Shown here in pieces: positions 8,160 to 17,304 of a DNA stretch of 38,672 bases. Position 1 is the stretch's first letter. Every line of letters starts with the position of its first letter. This stretch comes from Opitutia bacterium (GTDB lineage Bacteria; Verrucomicrobiota; Verrucomicrobiae; Opitutales; Opitutaceae), in the NCBI GenBank assembly GCA_947442255.1, contig CANEVO010000027.1:1-38672 (forward strand), given 5' to 3'. Made by a program: the position numbers and the translations under genes. The notes beneath the pieces are model-generated. The model was not told the DNA's origin and ran no database searches. It saw nothing but the letters and a program-made list of their open reading frames with translations.

Positions 8160-8612
8160 TCAGCCCTTCTTCTTCTTCTTCTCTTTCTTGAAGTCGGTGT
8201 GACCTTCTTTTTGGTCCTGTTTCACCGTCGCCAGCAGCGTTTCCGCTTCGGCGTTGTTGCCGGCCTTGATCGCGGCCTCGAGTTTGCCGAGATCGGCCAG
8301 GAAGCTCTTCATCTTGGCGCGATAGTCGGCGACGAACTTTTCTTGCTTGTCGGCCGGAACCAGTTTCTTCCGCTCCGGCTCAAGCTTCACCGAAGCCTCG
8401 GCCTGTTCGCGGATGATCGCGATCTGCTTCAGGGAATCTTCATTCTTGGAGGCATCCTTGACCTGACGTCCAAGCCGGCGGAAGGCGCCGCTCATTTTTT
8501 CCATATGCTTGCCCAGCTCGGTCTCGGGCTCCTTGCCAGAGTCCTGCGCCTGAACGCCGAGCACAGCGGCCACGGCACAAATAATCGTGATGGTGAGAAG
8601 ACGGATTTTCAT
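8160..8612 (-). CDS. Cytochrome b562-like periplasmic four-helix protein
   Basis: The protein has 150 residues with a signal peptide (KIRLLTITIICAVAAVLGVQAQ). ATG 8612 was chosen at that peptide; the frame stays open upstream to 8942 but only with non-exported sequence. The mature part is helical and aligns with soluble cytochrome b562: ELGKHMEKM puts Met 37 where the E. coli protein has its axial Met 7, and KQDQKEGHTDF puts His 138 where it has its axial His 102. Both haem ligands therefore seem kept, and length and helix spacing fit. The C-terminus ends in a run of lysines (KKEKKKKKG), which is unusual. It may carry electrons or merely use the fold as a bundle; there is no partner gene nearby. 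Confidence 0.72.
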   Translation of the reverse strand: MKIRLLTITIICAVAAVLGVQAQDSGKEPETELGKHMEKMSGAFRRLGRQVKDASKNEDSLKQIAIIREQAEASVKLEPERKKLVPADKQEKFVADYRAKMKSFLADLGKLEAAIKAGNNAEAETLLATVKQDQKEGHTDFKKEKKKKKG

Positions 8613-8778
8613 GAATTTGGTTGATGGGGGATCGAACGAACGGGGTGGAAAAAATCCGGGCGCTGCGCCGAGGGCAATCGGATTCGCGCCATCTAGGTTT
8701 TGCGTCCGTCCCCAAAAGCCCCCAAGGTGCGCTTCGCGAGGCTTCCCCCACCAGGCCATTCCGGCCCGCTTTCCGGCC

Positions 8779-9618
8779 ATGCCACCCATCAAAACCCCTG
8801 TACTTCTCGCCGTCCTGTCGCTTGCGACGGCCTTGTCCGCCCCTGCCCAGGATTGGGCCCGGGCCCGCCTCGACAAAACTCCGCGCCACACCGAGTGGGT
8901 CAAGGTCGCCCACGGCAAACGCGAGGTAAACGCCTTCATCACCTACCCCGAGGTGAAAGCCAAGGCCACCGCGGTCATTGTAATCCACGAGAATCAGGGT
9001 CTTACAGATTGGGCCCGCAGCGTGACCGACCAGCTTGCGGAAGCCGGTTATATTGCCATCGCCCCGGATCTGCTCTCGGGCATGGCGCCGAACGGCGGCA
9101 GCACACCGGACTTCGCCAGCCGCGACGCCATCGGGAAGGCATTTTCGTCGCTGCCGCCCGATCAGGTCACGGCCGACCTGAAAGCCGTGCTCGGCTATGT
9201 GGGCCGGCTTCCCGCGTGCAACGGCAAGGTCGTGGTGGGCGGTTTCTGCTGGGGCGGCGGTCAGACCTTCCGGTTCGCCACCAACGAGCCGGCCATCAAG
9301 GCCGCGCTCGTCTTTTATGGTCCGGCACCCAAGGACGACGATCTCGCCCGCATCGCCTGTCCGGTGTTCGGCTTCTACGGCGGCAACGACGCGCGCATCA
9401 ATGCCGCGATTCCAAAAGTCACCGACCTCATGAAAGCCGCCGCCAAATCCTACGAGCCGGTCATCTATGACGGGGCCGGTCACGGCTTCATGCGCGCCGG
9501 CGAAACGCCGCCACCCGCCGTCGATGCCGGCCAGAAAGCGCTGGACGACTTTGCCGCCAACAAGAAGGCGCGCGACGAGGGCTGGAAACGGGTGAAGTCG
9601 ATTCTCGGCCGGATCTAA
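8779..9618 (+). CDS. Secreted dienelactone hydrolase family protein
   Basis: This 279-residue alpha/beta hydrolase has a signal peptide (TPVLLAVLSLATALSAPAQ), which supports ATG 8779. It shows the dienelactone hydrolase (PF01738) signature: IHENQG with the conserved Glu (71), nucleophile Cys in GGFCWGG (157), Asp in GGNDARI (204) and His in GAGHGF (235). A Cys nucleophile is characteristic of this family rather than of serine esterases. The typical cytosolic enzyme opens dienelactones, whereas exported homologues act on unknown esters or lactones. It is divergent from the cytochrome b562-like gene and 62 bases before a second exported hydrolase on the same strand, so the two may be co-transcribed. 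Confidence 0.9.
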   Translation: MPPIKTPVLLAVLSLATALSAPAQDWARARLDKTPRHTEWVKVAHGKREVNAFITYPEVKAKATAVIVIHENQGLTDWARSVTDQLAEAGYIAIAPDLLSGMAPNGGSTPDFASRDAIGKAFSSLPPDQVTADLKAVLGYVGRLPACNGKVVVGGFCWGGGQTFRFATNEPAIKAALVFYGPAPKDDDLARIACPVFGFYGGNDARINAAIPKVTDLMKAAAKSYEPVIYDGAGHGFMRAGETPPPAVDAGQKALDDFAANKKARDEGWKRVKSILGRI

Positions 9619-9680
9619 ACCAGAAACCCGGCCGACCTGATCACCCGGGTATTTCGTTCGCTCCTCCTTCCCGCCTCTCC

Positions 9681-11678
9681 ATGAAAATATTTCACCGCCT
9701 TGGCGCGCTCTCGAGTTTCGTCCTTTTGACGGCAGCGCTGCTGGCGCCCTCCGCCTCCGCCCAACCGCCGCCCGCTTCGCGCCTTCCCCCCGCCGGGATC
9801 GCCGTTCCCGAAGCCGACCGCACCGAACTTGCCGCCGGCGCCGCGGCGCTCCGGACGGAAATCGATGCGCTCGCCGGACAGCTCGCCTCGAACTCGCGGC
9901 TCTCCGCGCTGCTGCCCGATATCGAAGTCCTCCACAAGGCCGTCGACTGGGCGCTGCGCTACGACGAATTCTTCGCTCCCAATCAGATTCCGTACGCGCG
10001 GCACCTGCTGGATCTGGGTCGCGAACGCGCGGCGCAGCTCCGTGCCGGATCCGCGCCGTGGACCGAGGCCGCCGGCCTCGTCATCCGCGGCCACCGCTCG
10101 AAGCTCGACGGCTCGGTGCAGCCCTACGCGCTGGTGATTCCGCCCGACTGGAAACGCGGCGCCGGCCCCGCGCGCCGGCTCGACGTTGTGCTTTCCGGCC
10201 GCAACGAAAAGCGCACGGAACTCGCGTTCATCGCGGAGCACGAAAAAAATCCCGGTCAGCTCGTACCCCCGGGCGCGATCCTGCTCTATCCCTACGGCCG
10301 GTTTTGCAACGCCACGAAGTTTGCCGGCGAAGTCGATGTGTTCGAGGCGCTGCAGGCCGTCCGCCGCTACTACAGGATCGACGGCAACCGCATCGTCGTC
10401 CGCGGCTTTTCCATGGGCGGCGGCAGCACGTGGCACCTGACCACGCATTTTCCGGGTGTGTGGGCCGCTTCTTCTCCGGGAGCCGGCTTCGCCGAAACCG
10501 CCATCTACACCAAAGCCCTCGAACCCGGCAAACCCGAGCGCACCTGGTGGGAGCAAAAACTCTGGCGCTGGTATGACGCCACCGGTTACGCCGCCAACCT
10601 GCGCGGCGTACCCACCGTCGCCTACGTCGGCGAACTCGATCCGGCGATCGACGCCATGCGGACGATGGAAAAAGCCGTGGCCGGCGAGGGCCTCAAACTT
10701 GAGATGTTGATCGGGCCGCAAACCGCGCACAAATATCATCCCGAGACGCTTGCCACCATGGCCGCCCGCCTCGACGAAATCATCGCCCGCGGACGAGCGG
10801 AGTGGCCGCTCGAGGATCACTTCACCACCTACACGTTGCGCTATTCTAGCTCGAGCCGCGTCAAGATCATGGAGTTGGAAAAACAATGGGAACGCGCCGA
10901 CGTCGACGTGCGTTTCCCCACGCCCAACCATCTGGTCGTGCAGACGAAGAACGTCGTTGTGTTCAGCGTCATCCTGCAAACCGCCGAGGGCCTCAAGGTC
11001 ACGGTCGACGGCCAGGACGTGCCCTTCGGCGAGATCACGCCTTACTACTGGCTCGTGAAGGAGGGCGGCCGCTGGCTCTTCAAGGACAAGACCTTCACCG
11101 GTCCGCGCTGGCGCGAACAGACCCGCAAGATGCCCGGTCTCAGCGGCCCGATCGACGACGCTTTCATGGAGCCCTTCGTCTTCGTCCGGCCCACGGGCCA
11201 GCCGCTCAACGCGGCCGTCGGCCGGTGGAGCGCGCAGGAATTGGCGCACGCGGTCAAAATGTGGCGCGACATCTTTCGCGCCGACGTGGCGGTCAAGGAC
11301 GACACAGCGATCACCGCGGACGACCTCGCCAACAAGCACCTGATCCTGTGGGGCGACCCCTCCTCGAACGCCGTGCTGGCAAAAATGGCCACCCAGCTTC
11401 CGGTGATATGGAATGCGCAGCAGCTCGTTTTTCGCGGCCAGACCTACGACGCGGCCCACCACGCCCCGGTCCTGATCTTTCCGAATCCGCTCAGCACGCA
11501 GCAACGCTACGTGGTGCTCAACAGCGGTATCGATTTCCGCGACGACGCGTATGGTTCCAACGCGCTGCAAACGCCCAAGCTGCCGGACTACGCGATCGTC
11601 GATTTGCGCATGCCAGCCGACAAACGCTGGCCGGGCAAGATCGTCGACGCGGGATTTTTCGACGAGGCCTGGAAATAA
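9681..11678 (+). CDS. Secreted S9-like alpha/beta hydrolase (prolyl oligopeptidase/esterase type)
   Basis: The 665-residue exported enzyme has a signal peptide (LSSFVLLTAALLAPSASAQ). After a ~130-residue helical lead comes an alpha/beta-hydrolase core: IVVRGFSMGGGSTW with nucleophile Ser 244, VAYVGELDPAID with Asp 320 and GPQTAHKYHPE with His 350 or 353. The C-terminal ~280 residues (from SSSSRVKIMELEKQW) include a stretch resembling the beta region of large S9-like esterases (NVVVFSVIL, VTVDGQDVPF) and HLILWGDPSSNAVLAKM. The family includes peptidases and acetyl-xylan- or feruloyl-type esterases, and the substrate is not readable. It follows the dienelactone hydrolase gene by 62 bases. Confidence 0.82.
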   Translation: MKIFHRLGALSSFVLLTAALLAPSASAQPPPASRLPPAGIAVPEADRTELAAGAAALRTEIDALAGQLASNSRLSALLPDIEVLHKAVDWALRYDEFFAPNQIPYARHLLDLGRERAAQLRAGSAPWTEAAGLVIRGHRSKLDGSVQPYALVIPPDWKRGAGPARRLDVVLSGRNEKRTELAFIAEHEKNPGQLVPPGAILLYPYGRFCNATKFAGEVDVFEALQAVRRYYRIDGNRIVVRGFSMGGGSTWHLTTHFPGVWAASSPGAGFAETAIYTKALEPGKPERTWWEQKLWRWYDATGYAANLRGVPTVAYVGELDPAIDAMRTMEKAVAGEGLKLEMLIGPQTAHKYHPETLATMAARLDEIIARGRAEWPLEDHFTTYTLRYSSSSRVKIMELEKQWERADVDVRFPTPNHLVVQTKNVVVFSVILQTAEGLKVTVDGQDVPFGEITPYYWLVKEGGRWLFKDKTFTGPRWREQTRKMPGLSGPIDDAFMEPFVFVRPTGQPLNAAVGRWSAQELAHAVKMWRDIFRADVAVKDDTAITADDLANKHLILWGDPSSNAVLAKMATQLPVIWNAQQLVFRGQTYDAAHHAPVLIFPNPLSTQQRYVVLNSGIDFRDDAYGSNALQTPKLPDYAIVDLRMPADKRWPGKIVDAGFFDEAWK

Positions 11679-11714
11679 GCCCGCGGCTTGGCCGGGGCCA
11701 CCCGGCATCCTGAA

Positions 11715-12795
11715 CTACCCTTTGCCCTTCGCCGGCGGCGTTTTCGGCGGCGGGGTCACGGTGCCGTTGCGGAGCAGATTGCCGAGCGGCTGTTGCGCCT
11801 GCTGTTCCTGCTGCAATCGCTGGAGCACCGCAATCTGCTGCGGCGAAAGAAAGGTCTGCGCCTGCGCGAGCGCGGCGTTGGAGATCACCACGGTGTTGGT
11901 CGAATCGATCGCGAGGCCGGAGACGCTGCCCGGCAGCGCAGCGACGGGTTCCGCCGGCCGCGCTTCCTGGACCGCGTTCTTCCGGCCGGAGGCCGGGTTT
12001 TTCGCCGCCGGCGGCGGGCCGCTGGTGGCCAGGAGCTGCACGAGTTGGTCGGACTGGTGTGCGCTGAGCGGAGTCGTGGCATAGCTGAGCCGCTGGGCGA
12101 TCTGATCCACGGTTTCACGCTGCGGCGCCGTGCGCTCGAAGTTCTGGAGCTGATTGAAACGCTGCGGACCCAGCAGTTCCTTGAGACTGTTCGTGATTTC
12201 CTTCTGCGTCGATCGCGCCACGTCATTGGCCACCCGGCGGGCGTCGGGGCCCGTGAGTCCCTGATCGCGCGCCGCGAGCATCGCATCCGCAAACGCGTTC
12301 TGGCGGTCCGCCAGCAGCCCCTGCAACCGCATGAGTTCCTCCGGCGAAAGCTTCATTTTTTTTGAAGAGGCCGGCGAATTTCGCATCGATTTTGCCGCGC
12401 TGCTGCAATGCCAGCATGCGCTGGAATTTCGGCAGGTCGGCCAATGCCGCGAGCAGTTCGAGGTCTTCCTCGCGCTTGGAGTCGGGCCGGGCCTCACCCG
12501 CCGCCAGGCTGGCCAGCAAACGCGCTTCGTCCAATTTTCGGACCTCCGCCTCCTTTTTCGCAGCGCTGCCCGCTTTCATCCCGCCCGATCCGGAGCGCAC
12601 CGCGGTCAGCGCGGCCTGTAGCTGACGATTGCAGCGGCGAAGCTCCGCGAGCCGCGCTTCGAACGCCGCCCGCTCGTCGCCGTTCAGCGCCATCGTGCGC
12701 CCGGCGACGAGTTCGCGCGATTGCCGCCAGGCCAGCAGGGTCACACCGGCAAGGACCACGGCCAGCCCGACGAAAAGAGAGGTTCGAACGCGCAC
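11715..12795 (-). CDS. Membrane-anchored coiled-coil protein, frameshifted at a poly-A run
   Basis: This looks like one gene read in two frames. From GTG 12795 the product begins with one membrane helix (TSLFVGLAVVLAGVTLLAW) and a coiled-coil-like segment, and continues to KFAGLFKK. An eight-A run on the coding strand (T run 12356-12363) then throws it out of frame. With seven A it would continue as KKMKLSPEELMRLQGLLADRQ and reach the stop at 11715, giving ~359 residues. The C-terminal half has LTxxQ-like helices (SAHQSDQLVQLLA, LSPQQIAVLQRLQ) and a Pro/Lys end. The length of 1081 bases is 3n+1, which fits one extra base. A natural ATG overlaps the A-run (12355), so the distal part could also be made separately. 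Function unknown. Confidence 0.6.
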
Positions 12796-12866
12796 GACGG
12801 ACAGCTAGACGTGAACTCCAGGAGTGGGGTTTCAAGCGTTTCCCGTCGCGGGGACCGGATACAAAA

Positions 12867-12896
12867 AAACCGCCGCGAGCGAACTCGCGGCGGTTT
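12867..12896 (-). terminator. Intrinsic terminator of the SWIB gene
   Basis: A perfect 13-bp stem (12867-12879 with 12884-12896) has a four-base loop reading TTCG on the minus strand, a very stable tetraloop. On that strand it is followed by seven T (A run 12863-12869). It lies 22 bases past the SWIB stop codon and upstream of the next leftward gene, so it separates the two transcription units. Confidence 0.92.
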
Positions 12897-12917
12897 CGAA
12901 ATAAAGCGACGCTGCCT

Positions 12918-13187
12918 TTAGGAAACGTGACCCGAGACGAGCTTGGTCATCTCGAACATTGAGACGGACTTCTTCTTGTTGAAGATCGGGAGGAGCTTGT
13001 CATCCGCGTTAATCTGCGTGCGGACCTTCTTGTCCTGCAGACCATTCTTCTTGATGTAGGCCCAGAGCTTCTTGGTGAGCTCCGTGCGGGGCAACGGGGC
13101 CGCGCCGACGATCGCGGCGAGCGCGGCGTCAGGCGTGACCGGTTTCATGAATGCTGCATTGGGCTTACGAGCTGATTTTTTAGCCAT
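12918..13187 (-). CDS. SWIB/MDM2-domain DNA-associated protein
   Basis: The protein has 89 residues. A short basic tail (AKKSARKPNAAFMKPV) is followed by the complete SWIB fold (residues ~16-88), recognised from LPRTELTKKLWAYIKKNGLQD, KVRTQINADDKLLPIF and SMFEMTKLVSGHV. In eukaryotes the domain is part of chromatin remodellers; in Chlamydiae and Verrucomicrobiota it occurs as small stand-alone or topoisomerase-fused proteins with presumed nucleoid roles. The start lacks an obvious Shine-Dalgarno; the leader just before ATG is A/T-rich (ACCAAAAATAATT), unlike most neighbours, which suggests a highly expressed or specially initiated gene. A strong terminator follows at 12867-12896. Confidence 0.93.
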   Translation of the reverse strand: MAKKSARKPNAAFMKPVTPDAALAAIVGAAPLPRTELTKKLWAYIKKNGLQDKKVRTQINADDKLLPIFNKKKSVSMFEMTKLVSGHVS

Positions 13188-13387
13188 AATTATTTTTGGT
13201 TTTAGAATACTTCCCTTGAGGACAAAGCACTTTTAGAGGGATATTCCCCGGTTTGCATAGGAAAATCGGTAATCTTCTAGAGGTAAACCAGCGATCCCTC
13301 CCTCGTGGAAATACCCCGCCGCGACCTCCGTTCACGAAAATCCACTCCGGCCCGGCACATTTTTCGCCCGAGCGCCGGTGGCACGGA

Positions 13388-15238
13388 TCAACCGGCCGCC
13401 CGGTCGTCGACCTGCACGAATTGCCGGTAGAGCGCCGCGTAGTGCCCGCCTTGGGTGAGCAATTCGACATGCGTGCCCCGTTCGATCACCCGGCCCTGAT
13501 CCAGCACGAGCACGAGATCCGCATGACGGATCGTGCTCAGCCGGTGGGCCACGACAAAACTCGTACGGCCCCGCAACAACTCCAACAGCGCCCGCTGCAA
13601 TCGCGCCTCTGTCATGGCGTCGATCGAGCTCGTCGCCTCGTCGAGAATCATCAGCCGCGGATCGGCGAGCAACGCCCGCGTGAAACACACCAGCTGGCGC
13701 TGGCCCACGGACAAACTCGCCCCGCGCTCACCGACCTCGGTGTGCAAACCGCGCGGCAGATCGTCTAGGATGTCGAGACAGTCGAGCCGCGCGGCGGTGG
13801 CCCGCACTTCCGCCTCACCGGCGTCCGGACGTGCCAGCCGGATGTTGTCGAGCACGGTGCCACTGAAGAGAAAGTTCTGCTGCTGCACCATGCCCATCTG
13901 ATGGTGCAACGAACGGCTCGTGAGCGTGCGAACCTCGCGCCCGTCGAGAAAAAGTTCACCGCGCGTCGGCAGATAAAACTTGGCCGCGAGATTGATAATC
14001 GAACTTTTTCCGCTGCCTGTGTGGCCGACGAGTGCCACCGTCTGGCCGGGTTCGGCCGTGAACGACACGTCGTGCAGCACCAGCCGCTCGGCGGTGTAAC
14101 CAAAGGAAATGGCTTTGAACTCCACGCGCATGCCGGTGCGTGGGACGACCGGCAGCGGCACCGCCTTCGGATCGTCCTCCCAGTCCGGCGGACTATCGAT
14201 CAGCCGGAACACCCGCTCGGCTCCCGCCATGGCCACGAGCGCCTGATTGTACTGGTTGCCGATGATCGCGATCGGGGAGAAGAACTGGTTCGCCAGCAGG
14301 AAGAACGTGATGAGATCGCCCACGCCCATGTCGTGGTGAAACACCCGCCAGCCGCCGAATAGCAGCAGGATGGCCACGAAGAACTGACTGTTGAGCTCGA
14401 GCAGCGGCGTCAAAATCGCGGAGGTCCGCGCCAGCGCGATACTGAAACGCGAATGGTCCGCGAGCAGGGTGCGAAATAAACCCGCGTTGGTCTCCTGCCG
14501 CACGAAGCCCTGGGTCACCCGGATGCCGTTGACCGATTCCGCCAGCGTCGCCGTCACCCGGCTGAAGCTGTCGCTCGCCGCCCGCGAGTAGTGGCTGAGC
14601 TTCACGCGAAAATGCCGGTTGATCACCCACAAAATCGGCGCCAGCCCCATCACGACGAGAAACAGCACCCAGTCCGACCACGCCATGACCATCGCCGCGA
14701 ACACCATCTGCCCGCCCTGGATCGCGCTCACGAACATGACGTCCTGGATACCGACCCGCAGGGCTTCCACGTCGCTCGTCACCCGGCCGATGATCCGCCC
14801 CAGTTTGACGCGGTGAAAGAAGCTCATCGGCTGGCGCTGCGTCTTCGCAAAAATCTCCGCGCGCAGACCGTTCACCACCGTCTCGCCGATTTCGAGAGCG
14901 TAGCGCTGGCGGAAGTGAAACATGCCGTCCGTCCACAACGCCAGGACGGCATACCCGACGAGGCCCCGCGTCAGGCCGGCCAAGTCGCCCCGGGTGATCG
15001 GGCCGTTGATGATGAGCGCGGTAATCCAGGCAAACGCCGGCAGTTGGGCCGAGCGGATGACGGTCATGACGCTGAGAACCGTGAGCTTTTTCCGCACGGG
15101 CGCCGCGTAGGTGAACAACCGCCGGATCAGCGACCATTCGAGCGGTTGCTGGATTTCCTCGTCCTCGTCGTCGTCGCGGATCCGGCGGATCAGGCCGAGA
15201 TCGCGCACCTCTATTTTCCCGGGGGCCGGCGGTTTCAT
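13388..15238 (-). CDS. Heterodimeric ABC exporter half, catalytic-Glu subunit
   Basis: This 616-residue half-transporter has an acidic N-tail (RDDDEDEEIQQ), six membrane helices (~50-330) and a nucleotide-binding domain with Walker A GHTGSGKS (405-412), signature LSVGQ (509-513, Gly to Val change), Walker B ILDEA with catalytic Glu 534 and H-loop VAHRLST. Its ATG overlaps the stop of the preceding half-transporter by four bases (ATGA), so the two are translationally coupled. In TM287/288-like heterodimers, the subunit with intact Walker B Glu carries the altered signature; that pattern is seen here. It probably exports hydrophobic compounds or lipids. The open frame continues upstream through the partner gene in a different reading, which is a shadow. 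Confidence 0.94.
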   Translation of the reverse strand: MKPPAPGKIEVRDLGLIRRIRDDDEDEEIQQPLEWSLIRRLFTYAAPVRKKLTVLSVMTVIRSAQLPAFAWITALIINGPITRGDLAGLTRGLVGYAVLALWTDGMFHFRQRYALEIGETVVNGLRAEIFAKTQRQPMSFFHRVKLGRIIGRVTSDVEALRVGIQDVMFVSAIQGGQMVFAAMVMAWSDWVLFLVVMGLAPILWVINRHFRVKLSHYSRAASDSFSRVTATLAESVNGIRVTQGFVRQETNAGLFRTLLADHSRFSIALARTSAILTPLLELNSQFFVAILLLFGGWRVFHHDMGVGDLITFFLLANQFFSPIAIIGNQYNQALVAMAGAERVFRLIDSPPDWEDDPKAVPLPVVPRTGMRVEFKAISFGYTAERLVLHDVSFTAEPGQTVALVGHTGSGKSSIINLAAKFYLPTRGELFLDGREVRTLTSRSLHHQMGMVQQQNFLFSGTVLDNIRLARPDAGEAEVRATAARLDCLDILDDLPRGLHTEVGERGASLSVGQRQLVCFTRALLADPRLMILDEATSSIDAMTEARLQRALLELLRGRTSFVVAHRLSTIRHADLVLVLDQGRVIERGTHVELLTQGGHYAALYRQFVQVDDRAAG

Positions 15239-17154
15239 CGGCCGGCCTCCCGCAATTTCAACTGCGACAACTCGCGATCGTCGACCAGCTGCAGGCTGGC
15301 GACATGAAGGTAGGGTCCCTGCTCGCGCATCAACTGCTCGTGCGTGCCACGCTGCACGATACGGCCATCCTCCATCACGATGATGAAATCCGCGCGCCGC
15401 AGCGTGCTGAGCCGGTGGGCGACAATGAACGTCGTGCGGCCCGCGATCGCGCGGTCGAGCGCCTCGAAGATCTCGCGCTCGGTTTCGCTGTCGATCGCCG
15501 CCGTCGGATCGTCGAGCAACAGGATCGCCGGCTCGAGCAACACCGCCCGGGCAATGGCGAGGCGCTGGCGCTGCCCGCCGGAGAGGCTGTTGCCGCTCTC
15601 GCCCAGCACCGTGTCGTAGCCCTGCGGCAGGGCCATGATGAAGTCGTGGGCCGCCGCCACCCGGGCCGCCTTCTCGATCTGGGCCCGGGTCGCCTCGGGA
15701 TGTCCGAAGGCGATGTTGGCCGCGATCGTGTTCGAGAAGAGAAAACTTTCCTGGAAGACCAGCCCGATGTTGCGGCGCAAGTCGTCCAGATCGAGCTGCC
15801 GCGCGTCGACGCCGTCGACGAGTACACGGCCCGTGGTCGGATCGAAGAAGCGCGGCACGAGACTCATCAGCACGCTCTTGCCGGCGCCGGTGGCCCCCAG
15901 GATTGCGACACACTGCCCCGGCCGCACCGTGAGGTTGATTTCCCGCAGGACCGCCTCGGCGCCATCGTAGGCGAACGACACGTTTTCAAACTCCACCGTG
16001 CCGTTCAGCCGTGGCCGGCGGATCGCCTGGGGCGCGTTCTTCACTTCGATCGGCGCATCGAGGATCTCGAATACCCGCCGGGCGCCGATCAGCGACTGCT
16101 GCACGGAATTCACGATCGTCGCGATGTTGTTCACCTGTCCGGAAAATTGCTCCAGCAGCCCGGCGAACACGACCAGACCGGTGCCCAGCGGCAGCTCGCC
16201 GCGCATCACCAGCCAGCCACCGTAGCCTAGGAGCACCATCATGTTGATCCGCGTCAGGAAACCGATCGCCGGCGAGAACAGGCTGACCCGCCAGAAAATC
16301 ACGTGCTGCTGGCGGAGCACCGCATCGTTCGCCGCCTCAAACCGGGCGCGGTTTTCCGGTTCCCGGCCAAACGCCTTGGTCACCGCGATACCCTGCAGAC
16401 TCTCGACGAAAATCTGGATCATCCGCTCCACGAGCGTGCGATTCTCGGCGTATTCGGGCTGTGTGCGGCGCGTGTGCCAGGCCGCAATCGTCCAGAGCAG
16501 CGGCGTGGTGGCGAGGCAGGCCAGGGTCAGCGGCAGGCTGAGGTTCACCATGTAGATGACATACACCGTGAGCGAGATCGCCATGATCACGCTCTGGATC
16601 AGCACCTGGTCGACAAACATCCGCACGCTCTGCGCGTCGCTCGTCACCCGCGTGATGATCGAACTCGTGTTGTTGGCGTCGAAAAAACGGAAACTCAGCC
16701 GCTGCAGCTTTTCGTAGACCTCCGCGCGCAGATCGACCACCAGCCGTTGCTGGACGAGCCGGTTGACCGAAACCGCATACACATAATTCAAATACGCCCG
16801 GCCGACGGCAAAGAGCAGGATCAAACCCGCCAGCAGCGCCAGCACCTCCCACGCGGGCCAGTCGGCGGGCAGCACAAGGTGCGCCTGCATTCCCCGGGCC
16901 GGGCCGGCCGAAGTCGCCCCCGCCGCCACCGGGACTGCGCCAGCCGTTTCGCCCACGGCAATCTTGTGCCGGATATAGTCGATCCCGAGCCCCGTGAAAC
17001 TCAGGCCGCCAATGCCCAGCGTCAGCAGCACGAGCTGGATCGCGAGCACCTGCAGGCAGTGCAAACGATAGCGCCACGCCAGGGCGAACAGGCGCCGCAC
17101 CAGCCGGGCATTCGACTGGAGGGAATCAGTCGGAGCTGGGAGCGCGGCGTGCAT
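15235..17154 (-). CDS. Heterodimeric ABC exporter half, degenerate-site subunit
   Basis: The 639-residue half-transporter is the first of the pair. Membrane helices lie at ~25-330, with an inserted Ala/Gly-rich loop at ~68-95 between the first two. The nucleotide-binding domain has Walker A GATGAGKS (420-427), canonical signature LSGGQ (524-528) and H-loop VAHRLST (His 580). Walker B reads LLLDD: Asp 549 replaces the catalytic Glu, the hallmark of the degenerate site in heterodimeric exporters. Complementary changes in the partner (LSVGQ, intact Glu) show they work as one transporter with one hydrolysing site. ATG 17154 begins the only long reading frame. The substrate is unknown. Confidence 0.95.
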   Translation of the reverse strand: MHAALPAPTDSLQSNARLVRRLFALAWRYRLHCLQVLAIQLVLLTLGIGGLSFTGLGIDYIRHKIAVGETAGAVPVAAGATSAGPARGMQAHLVLPADWPAWEVLALLAGLILLFAVGRAYLNYVYAVSVNRLVQQRLVVDLRAEVYEKLQRLSFRFFDANNTSSIITRVTSDAQSVRMFVDQVLIQSVIMAISLTVYVIYMVNLSLPLTLACLATTPLLWTIAAWHTRRTQPEYAENRTLVERMIQIFVESLQGIAVTKAFGREPENRARFEAANDAVLRQQHVIFWRVSLFSPAIGFLTRINMMVLLGYGGWLVMRGELPLGTGLVVFAGLLEQFSGQVNNIATIVNSVQQSLIGARRVFEILDAPIEVKNAPQAIRRPRLNGTVEFENVSFAYDGAEAVLREINLTVRPGQCVAILGATGAGKSVLMSLVPRFFDPTTGRVLVDGVDARQLDLDDLRRNIGLVFQESFLFSNTIAANIAFGHPEATRAQIEKAARVAAAHDFIMALPQGYDTVLGESGNSLSGGQRQRLAIARAVLLEPAILLLDDPTAAIDSETEREIFEALDRAIAGRTTFIVAHRLSTLRRADFIIVMEDGRIVQRGTHEQLMREQGPYLHVASLQLVDDRELSQLKLREAGR

Positions 17155-17304
17155 TTAAGGCGTTACGCTACGGGGTCACCCGACCGGCGCACGAAATATA
17201 TTTCTCTCCCCAGTCCCTGGCTGCACAACTCGCTGCCTCGACGCTTTGCCCGGCACCCGGCCGCGCGGGCTACGCGCGAATCTCCGACCGCAGGACCAGG
17301 TCTG

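Noticed and set aside
9615..11708. 697-codon open frame on the minus strand
   Set aside because: It is the antisense shadow of the S9-like hydrolase. GC-rich codon use leaves few stops on the opposite strand, and the product has no signal peptide, domain or hydrophobic pattern.
13233..13250. GGGA-TAT-TCCC palindrome upstream of the SWIB gene as an operator
   Set aside because: The match is short, occurs once in this window in exact form and is not placed at a recognisable promoter.
15239..15913. Extension of the second ABC half-transporter frame upstream to 15913
   Set aside because: The extension overlaps the conserved ATPase domain of the partner in another frame. ATG 15238 with the ATGA overlap is the natural start.
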